64,000 nt of DNA from Hephaestia sp. MAHUQ-44. Its GTDB lineage: Bacteria > Pseudomonadota > Alphaproteobacteria > Sphingomonadales > Sphingomonadaceae. The DNA is taken from NCBI RefSeq assembly GCF_023806085.1, contig NZ_JAMSLX010000010.1:61788-125787 (forward strand). Reading direction: 5' to 3'. A model generated the notes under the pieces. The model did not search any database and had not been told where the DNA came from. It saw only the letters and a list, made by a program, of their open reading frames with translations. The translations under genes and the position numbers were made by a program. How positions within the stretch are numbered: position 1 is the first letter of the stretch; every line of letters starts with the position of its first letter. Below, piece by piece: positions 52,775 through 61,869 of the stretch.

Positions 52775-53526
52775 CGGGCGAGCCACCCGCCGTCGACCGC
52801 AAGAATATGGCCGTGGACATAGCGCGCGGCATCGGAGGCGAGGAACACCGCGGCGCCCCCTAAATCGGCTGCCTCACCCCAGCGGCCCGCCGGAATGCGT
52901 TCGAGGATCTGGCGATTGCGCGTCTCATCGGCCTGCAGCGCGGCGGTGTTGTTGGTCGTGATATAGCCCGGCGCGATCGCGTTGACGTTGACGCCCTTTG
53001 CCGCCCATTCGTTGGCGAGCAGTTTGGTCAACCCTGCCACCCCCGATTTGGCGGCGGTATAGCTCGGCACGCGGATGCCGCCCTGAAAGCTCAGCAGCGA
53101 GGCGATGTTGATGATACTGCCGCTGCCCTGCCCTACCATGTGCCGCGCCGCCGCCTGCGCGAGGAAGAACAGGGATTTGAGGTTGGTGTCGATCACCGCG
53201 TCCCAGTCTTCCTCGGTGAAGTCGAGGCTGTCGGCGCGGCGGATGATCCCGGCGTTGTTGACCAGAATATCGAGCCGGCCGAGCTTTTCCAGCGTCTCGT
53301 CGACGACGCGCCGGACCGGGGCGATCGTCGTCAGATCGGCCGAGACCAGTTCGGCGCGGCGACCGAGCGCGCGCACGCCGGCGGCGGTTTCCTCCGCCGG
53401 CGTGCGGCCGACACATGCGATGTCGGCCCCCGCTTCGGCCAGCGCGAGCGCGATGCCCTGGCCGATCCCGGTGTTGGCGCCGGTCACGATCGCGACCCGA
53501 CCGGCGAGGTCGAAAGGATTGCTCAT
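52771..53526 (-). CDS. kduD: 2-dehydro-3-deoxy-D-gluconate 5-dehydrogenase KduD
   Basis: A 251-residue short-chain dehydrogenase. Motifs: NAD-binding TGANTGIGQGIA, NNAG (residues about 89-92), catalytic Ser in IASLLSFQGG and the YxxxK pair in SYTAAKSG. The C-terminus has VFLASDAARYVHGHILAVDGGWLAR, as in KduD proteins. It reduces 2,5-diketo-3-deoxygluconate to 2-keto-3-deoxygluconate (KDG) in uronate breakdown. It lies 5 bp downstream of kduI, which makes the name secure. KDG kinase and aldolase genes are not in the window. Confidence 0.95.
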   Translation of the reverse strand: MSNPFDLAGRVAIVTGANTGIGQGIALALAEAGADIACVGRTPAEETAAGVRALGRRAELVSADLTTIAPVRRVVDETLEKLGRLDILVNNAGIIRRADSLDFTEEDWDAVIDTNLKSLFFLAQAAARHMVGQGSGSIINIASLLSFQGGIRVPSYTAAKSGVAGLTKLLANEWAAKGVNVNAIAPGYITTNNTAALQADETRNRQILERIPAGRWGEAADLGGAAVFLASDAARYVHGHILAVDGGWLAR

Positions 53527-53531
53527 CGCGC

Positions 53532-54377
53532 TTACGCCAGCTGGCAGATGTCGAGGACGTTCATGTCGGTATAGTCCTGATTCTCGCCCGCCATCGCCCA
53601 GATGAAGGCATAGGCCTTGGTGCCCGCGCCCATATGGATCGACCAGGGCGGCGAGATCACGGCTTCCTCGTTCTGGACGACGAGATGGCGAGTGGCCTCG
53701 CCCTCGCCCATGAAGTGCATCACGCGATCCGAAGCGAGATCGTCGAGTTCGAAGTAGAAATAGATTTCGCTGCGGCGTTCATGGACGTGCGGCGGCATCG
53801 TATTCCACACCGATCCCGGCTTGAGCACGGTCAGCCCCATCACGAGCTGGGCCGAATCGCAGACGCCGGGGATCACGAGCTGGTAAATCGTGCGCTCGTT
53901 CGATTCCTCGAGGCTGCCGCGGTCAAGCGCATTGGCTTGCGTGATGCCGAGCTTGCGGGTCTCGAACGCCTTATGCGCGGGGCACGAGGCGAGATAGAAA
54001 CGCGCGCCGTCGCCCGAGAATACGACGCGCTTGGCGCCCATCGTGACGTAGAGGCAATCCTTGTTGCCGAGCGCGAACGCCTCGCCGTCGACGGTCACCA
54101 CGCCATCGGCCTTGCCGACATTGACGACCGCCAATTCGCGCCGCTCGAGAAAGGGGTGGCCCGCGGCGGAGACCGGCTCGGTCTGATCGGGAAGCACCAC
54201 CTCGCCGGTCTCGACCGCAACGCCACCGATCACGAAGCGATCGGCATGGGTGTAGTTGAGCACGCACTCGCCGGCGCGGAACAGGCCGGGGATCAGATAG
54301 CGATCGCGCAGTTCCTCGTTCGAAACGCACTCCATCATGTCAGGATGCGTGGCGTAATAGGTGCGATCGAACATCAA
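53532..54377 (-). CDS. kduI: 5-keto-4-deoxyuronate isomerase KduI
   Basis: A 281-residue cupin-fold isomerase that converts 5-keto-4-deoxyuronate, the linear product of unsaturated uronates, to 2,5-diketo-3-deoxygluconate. The zinc site is clear: [15 protein letters not shown] (H-x-H-x4-E) and a further His in [10 protein letters not shown]. The length equals that of E. coli KduI. Start ATG at 54377 (or the adjacent one at 54374). Operator copy 3 lies 57 bp upstream. First gene of the kduI-kduD-esterase operon, downstream of and on the same strand as the LacI regulator. Confidence 0.96.
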   Translation of the reverse strand: MMFDRTYYATHPDMMECVSNEELRDRYLIPGLFRAGECVLNYTHADRFVIGGVAVETGEVVLPDQTEPVSAAGHPFLERRELAVVNVGKADGVVTVDGEAFALGNKDCLYVTMGAKRVVFSGDGARFYLASCPAHKAFETRKLGITQANALDRGSLEESNERTIYQLVIPGVCDSAQLVMGLTVLKPGSVWNTMPPHVHERRSEIYFYFELDDLASDRVMHFMGEGEATRHLVVQNEEAVISPPWSIHMGAGTKAYAFIWAMAGENQDYTDMNVLDICQLA

Positions 54378-54433
54378 ACTCTCCCTTGATCATCGTGGGT
54401 GTCGCGCTTGGGCACGAACGGTGATCCGCTACT

Positions 54434-54447
54434 GGTAACCGGTGTCA
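54434..54447. promoter_or_regulatory. LacI-type operator, copy 3
   Basis: GGTAACCGGTGTCA, identical over all 14 bases to copy 2, in the short gap between the LacI gene and kduI. Its position 57 bp upstream of kduI equals that of copy 2 relative to the cupin gene. Confidence 0.8.
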
Positions 54448-54493
54448 GCGCCAAGTTCAATGCCCTGCTTCAACGGGGTGCCCGGTCCCTGCC

Positions 54494-55528
54494 TCAGCCG
54501 TCATGGGGCGGCGCCACCGAGGCGCGGTGGATCAGCGTCGAGAGGAACATCGACGGCTCGATCACCTCGGTCGCGGGATCGTCACCCGCGCCCGCGGTCA
54601 GCTTGAGCGCCGCCGAGCGCGCCATCGACGCGATCGGCCAGCGCACCGTGGTCAGCGGCGGCCAGAGGTGCCCCGCGATCGGCGTATCGTCGAAGCCGAT
54701 CACCGAAAGATCGCGCGGGATATCGAGCCCACGCTGGCGCGCGGCATGGACCACGCCCGCGGCCATTTCATCGTTGCTCGAAAAGATCGCGGTCGGTCGC
54801 GGCATCAGATCGAGCAAGCGTTCGGCCGCGACGATCCCCGATTCGAAGGTGTAATTGCCGTCGGCGATCAGGCTGCGCGGCAGCGCGATCCCCGCCGCCT
54901 TCAGGGCATCCTCGAACCCCAGCCGCCGTTCGAGCGCCGATCGGAAACCGTGCGGCCCCAGCACCAGCCCGATCCGGCGATGTCCTTGCGTTATCAGATA
55001 ATTGGTTGCAGCGTGGACCGCCTCCCGATCGTTCGACGCCACCATATGTTCGGGCGTATCGAGCTCGGCCGACCCCATACGGACATAACGACAGCCGATC
55101 GAATCGCACAATTTGGCAACCGAATCATTCTCGCTCACCGGCGGCATCAGCAGCACGCCGAACAGCCGCTGGCGTTCGAGAAAATGCCGAAGATCGTCGA
55201 GCATCGTTGCCGATCCGCGGTTGAGCGGGCGCACCACCATCTCGAATTCGGTGCCGTACAACGCCTCCAGCATCCCCTGCTGGACGTTCATCACCGTCTG
55301 CGCGTTCGGATTGTCGTGGACCAGCCCGATCAGATAATTGCGGCGCAGCGCCAGCGCGCGCGCCTGCGGATTGGGGATGTAACCGAGATCGGCGATCACC
55401 TGCTCGACGCGCTCACGCGTATCGTCATTGAGCAACGGTGAGCGGTTGATGACCCGGCTCACGGTTTTCTTGGAAACGCCCGCGACGCGCGCGACATCGT
55501 TGATGGTCGGCCGATTGGTTTTCTGCAT
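54494..55528 (-). CDS. LacI-family repressor of the uronate regulon
   Basis: A 344-residue repressor. HTH: TINDVARVAGVSKKTVSRVINRSPLLNDDTRERV (about residues 8-42), with hinge ALALRRNYLIGLV. The sugar-binding core has the usual GFDDTPIAGHLWPPLTTV segment. ATG at 55528 is chosen; the frame open to 55579 has no family similarity. It is surrounded by four copies of TGACACCGGTNNCC, the expected kind of LacI palindrome-like site (CCGG centre), and is therefore its likely binder, functioning as a KdgR analogue. The inducer is probably KDG or an unsaturated uronate; not shown. Confidence 0.9.
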   Translation of the reverse strand: MQKTNRPTINDVARVAGVSKKTVSRVINRSPLLNDDTRERVEQVIADLGYIPNPQARALALRRNYLIGLVHDNPNAQTVMNVQQGMLEALYGTEFEMVVRPLNRGSATMLDDLRHFLERQRLFGVLLMPPVSENDSVAKLCDSIGCRYVRMGSAELDTPEHMVASNDREAVHAATNYLITQGHRRIGLVLGPHGFRSALERRLGFEDALKAAGIALPRSLIADGNYTFESGIVAAERLLDLMPRPTAIFSSNDEMAAGVVHAARQRGLDIPRDLSVIGFDDTPIAGHLWPPLTTVRWPIASMARSAALKLTAGAGDDPATEVIEPSMFLSTLIHRASVAPPHDG

Positions 55529-55718
55529 CGGCACAGATGTAGCGCGGATCATGCGCCAGGGCCAAGCCAAGACGGACAACGAGAGGTCAGCACCGTAAAC
55601 CGCGCCGTTAGCGCCCGCCCTGACAGCAAACCGGAGAGCGCAAGAATTGATGGTTTCATCATATTTTTCAGCATTCTAACATCAAACCCCGTGGCCTACC
55701 CACGATCCGCCTTGTCAA

Positions 55719-55732
55719 TGACACCGGTTTCC
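55719..55732. promoter_or_regulatory. LacI-type operator, copy 4
   Basis: TGACACCGGTTTCC, 22 bp upstream of the ATG at 55755, in the divergent region (55529-55754) between the regulator and the hydratase-transporter-lyase operon. It may control both directions. The rest of this gap holds an AT-rich stretch but no gene. Confidence 0.75.
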
Positions 55733-55754
55733 ATTAGCCAAGACGCACCACGAT

Positions 55755-56579
55755 ATGGTCGTGACACACGAGGGGTTTAGGGTGGCTTCAACCGACGTTT
55801 CCGATGATACGGGCCTGATCGCACGAGCGTTCGTGGCCGCGCGACGCGAGGCACGCGGCCTCGGCAGCTACCCCGGCACCATCCCGCCCACGCTCGACGC
55901 CGCTTATCGAGTGCAGGACGCCGCGATCGCGCTCGACGGCTCCACCATCGGCGGCTGGAAGGTCGGCAAGATCGATCCGCCGGTCGATGGTGCCAATCGG
56001 CTGGCTGGCCCCATTTTCACGCACCTCATCACCGCCGATGGCGATACGCCCGTGGCAATGCCGGTGTTCGCCGAGGGGTTCGCCGCGGCCGAAGCCGAAT
56101 TCCTGCTCAGGATCGGCACCCCGCCACCGCCCGGCAAGACGCAGTTCACCACCGAGGAAGCGATCGCGCATATCGATGCGGTCCACCTCGGGATCGAGAT
56201 CGCCAGTTCGCCGCTGGGTGCGATCAATGACCTTGGCCCCGCGGTCACGATTTCCGATTTCGGCAACAATTGCGGCCTCGTGGTCGGTGCCGCGATCCCC
56301 GACTGGCGCGAAACCGATATCGCGGCCTGGCCCGTCGCGTTGCTCGTCAACGGCCAACAGGTCGGCGCGGCCCGTGCCGCGGCGATGCTCGACGGCCCGT
56401 TCGGCGCCGCGCGCTTTCTGTTCGAATCGCTCGCCGGCCGGGGCATCGCACTCACCCGCGGACAATGGATTTCGAGCGGCGCGGTCACCGGCGTGCACGC
56501 CGTCACGATTGGCGATACGGTCGAGGCGCACTTCAATGACAACCACGTCGTCCGCTGCACGATAAGGGCGGCGTCCTGA
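55755..56579 (+). CDS. 2-keto-4-pentenoate hydratase-family (MhpD-like) protein
   Basis: A 274-residue protein of the fumarylacetoacetase-C superfamily, hydratase branch. Motifs: IGGWKVGKIDPP (substrate loop), AEAEFLLRIG (metal-binding Glu pair), AVHLGIEIASSPL, ISDFGNNCGLVVG and RGQWISSGAVTGVHAV at the C-terminus. Relatives add water to 2-hydroxypentadienoate or decarboxylate keto-acids in aromatic catabolism. Here the gene is first in a uronate operon with its own operator, so it may act on a 2-keto-3-deoxy acid, by dehydration or lyase chemistry. This placement is unusual and the reaction is not known. Confidence 0.88.
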   Translation: MVVTHEGFRVASTDVSDDTGLIARAFVAARREARGLGSYPGTIPPTLDAAYRVQDAAIALDGSTIGGWKVGKIDPPVDGANRLAGPIFTHLITADGDTPVAMPVFAEGFAAAEAEFLLRIGTPPPPGKTQFTTEEAIAHIDAVHLGIEIASSPLGAINDLGPAVTISDFGNNCGLVVGAAIPDWRETDIAAWPVALLVNGQQVGAARAAAMLDGPFGAARFLFESLAGRGIALTRGQWISSGAVTGVHAVTIGDTVEAHFNDNHVVRCTIRAAS

Positions 56580-56662
56580 ACCACCCAAACACCGATAAAA
56601 ATACGAATAAAACAATAATAACAACGCAATAAGAATCATATAACCGAAGGGAGAGGGAACCC

Positions 56663-57949
56663 ATGGCATCGACCGCGTCGCTCGGAGTCGCTGCGGCGAC
56701 CCAACGGGCTGGCCGCTACCGCTGGGTCGTCTGCGGCCTGTTGTTCGCGGCCACCGCGATCAACTATGTCGACCGGCAGATGATCGGCGTGCTCAAGCCG
56801 ACGTTGCAGGAAGAATTCGGCTGGACCGAAGGCGATTTCGCGACGATCGTCTTGTGGTTCCAGATCGCTTATGCGCTCGGGTACATCAGCTTCGGCAAGG
56901 TCGTCGATCGGGTCGGTGCCAGGCTGGGCTATGCGATCGCGATCGTGATCTGGACCATCAGCCACATGGCGCATGGCCTCGCCAGCAGCGTCACCCAGTT
57001 CGCGATGGCCCGTTTCGGCCTCGGCATCGGCGAATCGGGCAATTTCCCCGCGGGCATCCGCGCCGTCACCGATTGGTTTCCTCAACGCGAGCGCGCGTTC
57101 GCGATCGGTATCTTCAACGCCGGTGCCAATGTCGGCGCGATCATCACCCCGCTGCTGGTGCCTTTCCTCGTCCTCATGTTCGACTGGCGCGTCGCCTTTT
57201 ATCTGACCGGCCTGCTGGGTATCGCGTGGCTGATCGCCTGGTGGATCATGTATCGCCACCCGCGCAAACATCCGCGCGTCACGCCCGCCGAACTCGCCTG
57301 GATCGAACAGGACCCCGCCGATCCGGTCACCCCGATTCCGTGGGCGAAGCTGGTCACGATCCGCGAGACCTGGGCCTATGCGCTCGGCAAGTTCTTCATC
57401 GATCCAATCTGGTGGTTCTTCCTGTTCTGGCTGCCGGGCTATCTGTTCGAGCGCTACGACCTCGATCTCAAGACGTTCGGGTTGCCGCTCGCCGCGATCT
57501 ATCTGCTGTCCGACGTCGGCAGCGTTGCGGGCGGATGGATGTCGTCGCGCCTGATGAAGGCGGGCTGGAGCGCCAATGCCGCGCGCAAGCTGACGATGTT
57601 CGTCTGCGCCGCGTGCGTGCTGCCGATCTTCTTCGCCCAATCGATCGACAACGTCTGGGTCGCGGTGCTGATCATCGGGCTCGCGACCGCCGCGCATCAA
57701 GCGTTCTCGGCCAATCTTTACACCTTGCCATCGGACATTTTTCCGCGTGGCGCGGTGGGGTCGGTGGTCGGCATCGGCGGCACCGTGGGCGCGGTCGGCG
57801 GCATGGGGATGGCGTGGTTCACGGGCTATATCCTCGACGCGACGCACAGCTATGCGACCTTGTTCGCGATCTGCGCGGGCGCCTATTTCGTGGCGCTTGC
57901 CGCGGTCCAGTTGCTCAGCCCGCGGCTGGCGCGCGTCGACGGCATCTGA
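56663..57949 (+). CDS. ExuT-like hexuronate MFS transporter
   Basis: A 428-residue inner-membrane major facilitator of the anion:cation symporter family. Signatures: RWVVCGLLFAATAINYVDRQ in helix 1, GYISFGKVVDRVGARLGY in the helix 2-3 loop and RFGLGIGESGNFPAGIRAVTDWFP in helix 4. These match ExuT/GudP-type uronate carriers. A gaagggagagg Shine-Dalgarno precedes ATG at 56663. An AT-rich 83-bp gap separates it from the hydratase gene. It would carry unsaturated or free uronates, or short uronides, into the cytoplasm for KduI/KduD. Confidence 0.93.
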   Translation: MASTASLGVAAATQRAGRYRWVVCGLLFAATAINYVDRQMIGVLKPTLQEEFGWTEGDFATIVLWFQIAYALGYISFGKVVDRVGARLGYAIAIVIWTISHMAHGLASSVTQFAMARFGLGIGESGNFPAGIRAVTDWFPQRERAFAIGIFNAGANVGAIITPLLVPFLVLMFDWRVAFYLTGLLGIAWLIAWWIMYRHPRKHPRVTPAELAWIEQDPADPVTPIPWAKLVTIRETWAYALGKFFIDPIWWFFLFWLPGYLFERYDLDLKTFGLPLAAIYLLSDVGSVAGGWMSSRLMKAGWSANAARKLTMFVCAACVLPIFFAQSIDNVWVAVLIIGLATAAHQAFSANLYTLPSDIFPRGAVGSVVGIGGTVGAVGGMGMAWFTGYILDATHSYATLFAICAGAYFVALAAVQLLSPRLARVDGI

Positions 57950-57959
57950 TCCCGGTTGC

Positions 57960-57985
57960 GGCGCGCGGCACCATCGCCGCGCGCC
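57960..57985 (+). other. Strong intercistronic hairpin
   Basis: GGCGCGCGGC (57960-57969) and GCCGCGCGCC (57976-57985) form a perfect 10-bp stem with a 6-base loop, 11 bp after the transporter stop. No T-run follows, so it is more likely to stabilise the upstream mRNA or dampen read-through than to be a full terminator. Confidence 0.55.
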
Positions 57986-58041
57986 ACCATTCCCGGAAGC
58001 GGCCCGTTCCGAAGGCCGCCCGACCATGACAGGAGAATGCC

Positions 58042-61000
58042 TTGGGCATGTCGGTCCATCTGCGTCTGGTATCCACCCTCGCGCTTGTCGCCGCGGCGGC
58101 CGCGCCACCGCCCGCCCGGGCGCAGGATGGGCTTCTCTTTCGCGCCTCGGGCGACAAAAATCTGGTCGCCGACGAAGCGCAGGGCGCGGCGATCCCCAAT
58201 TTCGAAAGCGAGATGTCGATTGTCCCCGACGGCGCGATCGGCCCGGCGATCCGCTGGAGCGACGGCGGCTATGTCGCCTGGGCCGCGCCGGGCAATATGT
58301 ATGCACAGGCCGGCACGCTCTCGTTCTTCTGGCGCGCGCGCACCCCCGCCGGCGAGACGCCGTTCGTGATCTTCCGCGTCGGGTTCGCCGATCATTCGAG
58401 CTGGGACATGGCGTTCCTGCGGATCGACTGGAACGGCCACGGCTACGAAGCCTTCGTCACCGACGCCAATCTTGCACGTCACCGCATCTCGTGGACGACG
58501 GCGGCGCCCGATCCCGATGCGTGGCAGCATATCGCGTTCGGCTGGGACGAAACAAAGGGCGTGCGGCTCTACGTCAACGGCCGCGAGGTCGCGCGCGACG
58601 ACGCCACCGCCGATCTCGACGCGGGGCTCGATCAGTTCGGACTCGCCGGGCGCATCATCTCACCGCACCAGGTGCAGAGCCGCTACAGCTTCATGCGCGG
58701 CAGCGATGTCGACGAAATCCGCGTCTACGATCACCTGCTCGATGCCGATGAGGTCGCCGCACTTGCCGCCAGGCGCGAGCCGACCGGCACCGCACGCCCC
58801 AACGCCGCCGCGCGCCGCACGGCCTGGCTCCACCGCTTCGGCTGGGATCATGCGCTGCCCGCGCCGCTCGACGCGCCGGTCACCACGATCCGCAAGATCG
58901 AATTCGCCGACGCGAAGGATCTGAAGCAATGGATGTGGAAGGGCGTCGACGGCATTGCCGAAACGACCTGGCCCGGCGTCTACAACCGCTCGCGGCTGCC
59001 GGGGCGCAACGGCTATTTCACACTGCCCGACTGGAACGTCTATGTCGAAGGCGGCAAGCAATATGACCTGACGCTGCCCGACGGCGCGCGCTTCAACCGC
59101 ATCGAGCTGCGCGGCGCGGCGTTCGGCGATCTGCGCTGGACCGGCCCGGACGGTAAAACACGCACACTCGACAAGCGCCCGCAGGGCGTGGTGCGCAGCG
59201 TCACCGATACCGCTATGCTCACCGGCGGCACGCTCCACTTCACCAACGAACAGCAGGAAGAGCCGATCCAGGAAATCTGGGCGTATGAGGTCACCCCCGG
59301 CGCGATGCCCGACGACAATTTCAGCCTCGATTATCGCGTCAACGCCGATGCCGCGCCCGATTTCGCTGCGCTCGCCAGCCTCAACGCCTATATCGCGGGC
59401 CGCTATCCCGCCGACGAGCGCACCACCGTCGTCGCGCTGCCGGCAAGCGGCGCGAAAGCCGCCGCGGGGGCAGGCAGCGCCACCGATTCGGGGCGTATCG
59501 CCCGCACCGGCGGCGGCGCCCCGATCGTCCATATCCTGATCCCGGCGAGCTTCGGCGACGCCGCTCCCGGCAAGCCGCTGGCGCGCGCCTGGGACTATGG
59601 CTGGCAGAACCTCCACGACGGGCTCGACGGGATCGCGATCGCCCTCCCCGCGCTCGATCTGCCGCCGGTCAAGGACGGGCTGATCCCGCTCGATATCCGC
59701 ATCAAGGATCCGATCTGGCCGGGGCGCGACATGATCGACGCCACCGTTTCGGTGCGTCCCGGCGAGGCACGCACGCTGTGGCTCGACCTGCGCGACCGCA
59801 TCCTGTCGAACGACAGCCTCTATCTCTCGATCGCCTCGGGGGCGCCCGGCTTCGACGCGCGCGCGATCGACGGCGCGGGCATCCGGCTCATCTTCAAGGA
59901 TCGCGCCGCCGCGCTGCCCGAGCATATCGCCGATCGCTTCAATCAGGTGCGCGACAATTGGGGCTTCCTCGTCGAGGAGCATACCGCCTCGAAACGCGAG
60001 GGATTGTACGCCCGCGTGTTTGCCGACATTTCCGATCTGCTGCGCGTCGCTCCCGATCATGCGGAAGCGCGTCGCTATTGGGCGGATATCAACTATCGCC
60101 CCGAAAACATGCCAAAATTCACCCAGCCGACGCCCCCCGCCGGGCAACCGCTCTGGGCCTTCCGGCAGCTTCAGGACCTCAAGCTCGTCCGCCATTTCGT
60201 CAATTGGTGGATCGACGAGCGGCAGGTTCCTTACGGCGATTTCGGCGGCGGCATTTCCGACGATACCGATCTGACCCAGCAATGGCCGGGGCTCGCGCTG
60301 ATGGGGGTCGATCCCGACAAGATCAACGCCTCGCTGCGGGCGCTTTCCGAGGCCGCGTATCGCAACGGGATGCACACCGACGGGCTCGCGACGATCACCA
60401 CCGACGAACTCCACGCCTATGAGGAAGGCTTGAACGCCGATGCCGAGCGGCTGTACCTCAACTGGGGCGAGCCAAAATCGGTCGAGCGGCTGATGCGCAC
60501 GAGCAAGGCGCTCCGGCGTGTCATCATGCCCAACAAGGCGGGGCACCTCCATTTCGCGAGCAATTGGTACGGCGGCACCAAAATGTACCGCGAGGACGCC
60601 TGGGCCTGGCAGAAACCGTACAGCTTCGTCGTCACCCACGCGCCGATCCTGATCGGAGTCTATAACGGCAACCCGCAAGCCGAGGGATTGATCACCGGCC
60701 TGATGGACGGCTGGGCCGCGCACGCCAAGCCGGACGCAGACGGCCGGTTGGTGTTTCCCAACGAGATCAACTGGAACACCGATGGCGAGCGCAAGGGTGA
60801 CGGCGGCGGCATCGATACGCCGCTGCAATCGGCCTGGGCTGCGTGGCGCTTTACGGGCGACGCCAAATATCTCGCGCCGATCCGGTCGCGGCTGGCGGTG
60901 TCGGGGCCGGGGTTGCTTGCGCAGTTCAATGAAAACGCGTTCGAGGCGCTGCCCGACGGCAAACGGCTTGAGCAGGAGATCATTCCTGCCGCGCAGGGCA

Positions 61001-61869
61001 AGGGCAGCGATTTCGCGCGCTACGCCGCATGGCAGGCAACCGGCGACAAGGCATGGCTCGAGGCGCTCCATGCCGATGCGATCGCCAGCAAATCGCAATA
61101 TCAATATATGTACACCGAGGGCCATTGGTGGACCGATCGGGTCGACCAGCCCAACGAGATCCTCCAGCGCGAGCGGCTCGGCGGGATCGCACTCAAGCGC
61201 AACCAGACCTATCCCGGCAACACCGTCAGCTGGCGGTTCGCCGACCCCGACGGCGCGGTCAACACCGCGATCCTCGTTCCCAATGCGACGCGCGAGGCTT
61301 TTCGCGTGCTCGGCTACAATGTCACCGCCAGGCCGCTCGCCGCCACGATGTCGACCTGGAACGTCACCGCCGGCACATGGGAAATGCGCGTCGGCACCAG
61401 CGACGATGGCGGCAAGACGGTGCACTGGTCGCGAAACCCGCAAGCGCTGACGCTCGAACGCAGCGCCGACACCCCGGTTCGCTTTCTGCCCGGCACGACG
61501 ACGGTCCTCGATTTCAGGCTGGTCACGCCAACGACGCCGACCAACCAGCGGCCCGATCTGGGGATCGGTGCCGACGATGTCGCGATCGACAAGGACGGCG
61601 TTACGCTGACGGTCCACAGCCTCGGCGCGCTTCCCCTCACGGGAGGCACCGCGCAGCTTGTCGGGCCGGATAAGCGTGTGCTTGCCAGCGCCCCGATCGC
61701 CGCGCTTGCCGCCCCGCTCGATCTCGAGCCGCGGACGGTTGCGGTGCGGCTCGCCTATGCCGGCCCGCTGCCGCGCGGTACCCGCGCGACGGTGACGATC
61801 GACGGCGACGTGCCCGAGGTCACCCGCCTCAACAACACCGTAGCACTCGATGCCCTCGCGCGCGATTGA
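58042..61869 (+). CDS. Large exported LamG-domain protein, candidate polysaccharide lyase
   Basis: A 1,275-residue protein with a Sec signal ending at PPPARAQ. Residues about 35-235 form a LamG/concanavalin-like jellyroll (GTLSFFWRARTP, WQHIAFGWDETKGVRLYVNGREV, DEIRVYDHLLDADEVAAL). The centre (about 250-640) is beta-rich. Residues about 650-1060 look like an alpha/alpha toroid: repeated Trp-rich helices such as FRQLQDLKLVRHFVNWWIDERQVPYGDFGGGISDDTDLTQQW, AEGLITGLMDGWAAHA and MYTEGHWWTDRVDQPNEILQRERLGG. The last 150 residues are a beta-sandwich. I do not recognise an established family. The toroid-plus-sandwich layout and the kdu/ExuT context suggest a uronate-polysaccharide lyase or unsaturated-uronyl hydrolase. 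TTG at 58042 has better Shine-Dalgarno spacing than ATG at 58048. Confidence 0.85.
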   Translation: MGMSVHLRLVSTLALVAAAAAPPPARAQDGLLFRASGDKNLVADEAQGAAIPNFESEMSIVPDGAIGPAIRWSDGGYVAWAAPGNMYAQAGTLSFFWRARTPAGETPFVIFRVGFADHSSWDMAFLRIDWNGHGYEAFVTDANLARHRISWTTAAPDPDAWQHIAFGWDETKGVRLYVNGREVARDDATADLDAGLDQFGLAGRIISPHQVQSRYSFMRGSDVDEIRVYDHLLDADEVAALAARREPTGTARPNAAARRTAWLHRFGWDHALPAPLDAPVTTIRKIEFADAKDLKQWMWKGVDGIAETTWPGVYNRSRLPGRNGYFTLPDWNVYVEGGKQYDLTLPDGARFNRIELRGAAFGDLRWTGPDGKTRTLDKRPQGVVRSVTDTAMLTGGTLHFTNEQQEEPIQEIWAYEVTPGAMPDDNFSLDYRVNADAAPDFAALASLNAYIAGRYPADERTTVVALPASGAKAAAGAGSATDSGRIARTGGGAPIVHILIPASFGDAAPGKPLARAWDYGWQNLHDGLDGIAIALPALDLPPVKDGLIPLDIRIKDPIWPGRDMIDATVSVRPGEARTLWLDLRDRILSNDSLYLSIASGAPGFDARAIDGAGIRLIFKDRAAALPEHIADRFNQVRDNWGFLVEEHTASKREGLYARVFADISDLLRVAPDHAEARRYWADINYRPENMPKFTQPTPPAGQPLWAFRQLQDLKLVRHFVNWWIDERQVPYGDFGGGISDDTDLTQQWPGLALMGVDPDKINASLRALSEAAYRNGMHTDGLATITTDELHAYEEGLNADAERLYLNWGEPKSVERLMRTSKALRRVIMPNKAGHLHFASNWYGGTKMYREDAWAWQKPYSFVVTHAPILIGVYNGNPQAEGLITGLMDGWAAHAKPDADGRLVFPNEINWNTDGERKGDGGGIDTPLQSAWAAWRFTGDAKYLAPIRSRLAVSGPGLLAQFNENAFEALPDGKRLEQEIIPAAQGKGSDFARYAAWQATGDKAWLEALHADAIASKSQYQYMYTEGHWWTDRVDQPNEILQRERLGGIALKRNQTYPGNTVSWRFADPDGAVNTAILVPNATREAFRVLGYNVTARPLAATMSTWNVTAGTWEMRVGTSDDGGKTVHWSRNPQALTLERSADTPVRFLPGTTTVLDFRLVTPTTPTNQRPDLGIGADDVAIDKDGVTLTVHSLGALPLTGGTAQLVGPDKRVLASAPIAALAAPLDLEPRTVAVRLAYAGPLPRGTRATVTIDGDVPEVTRLNNTVALDALARD

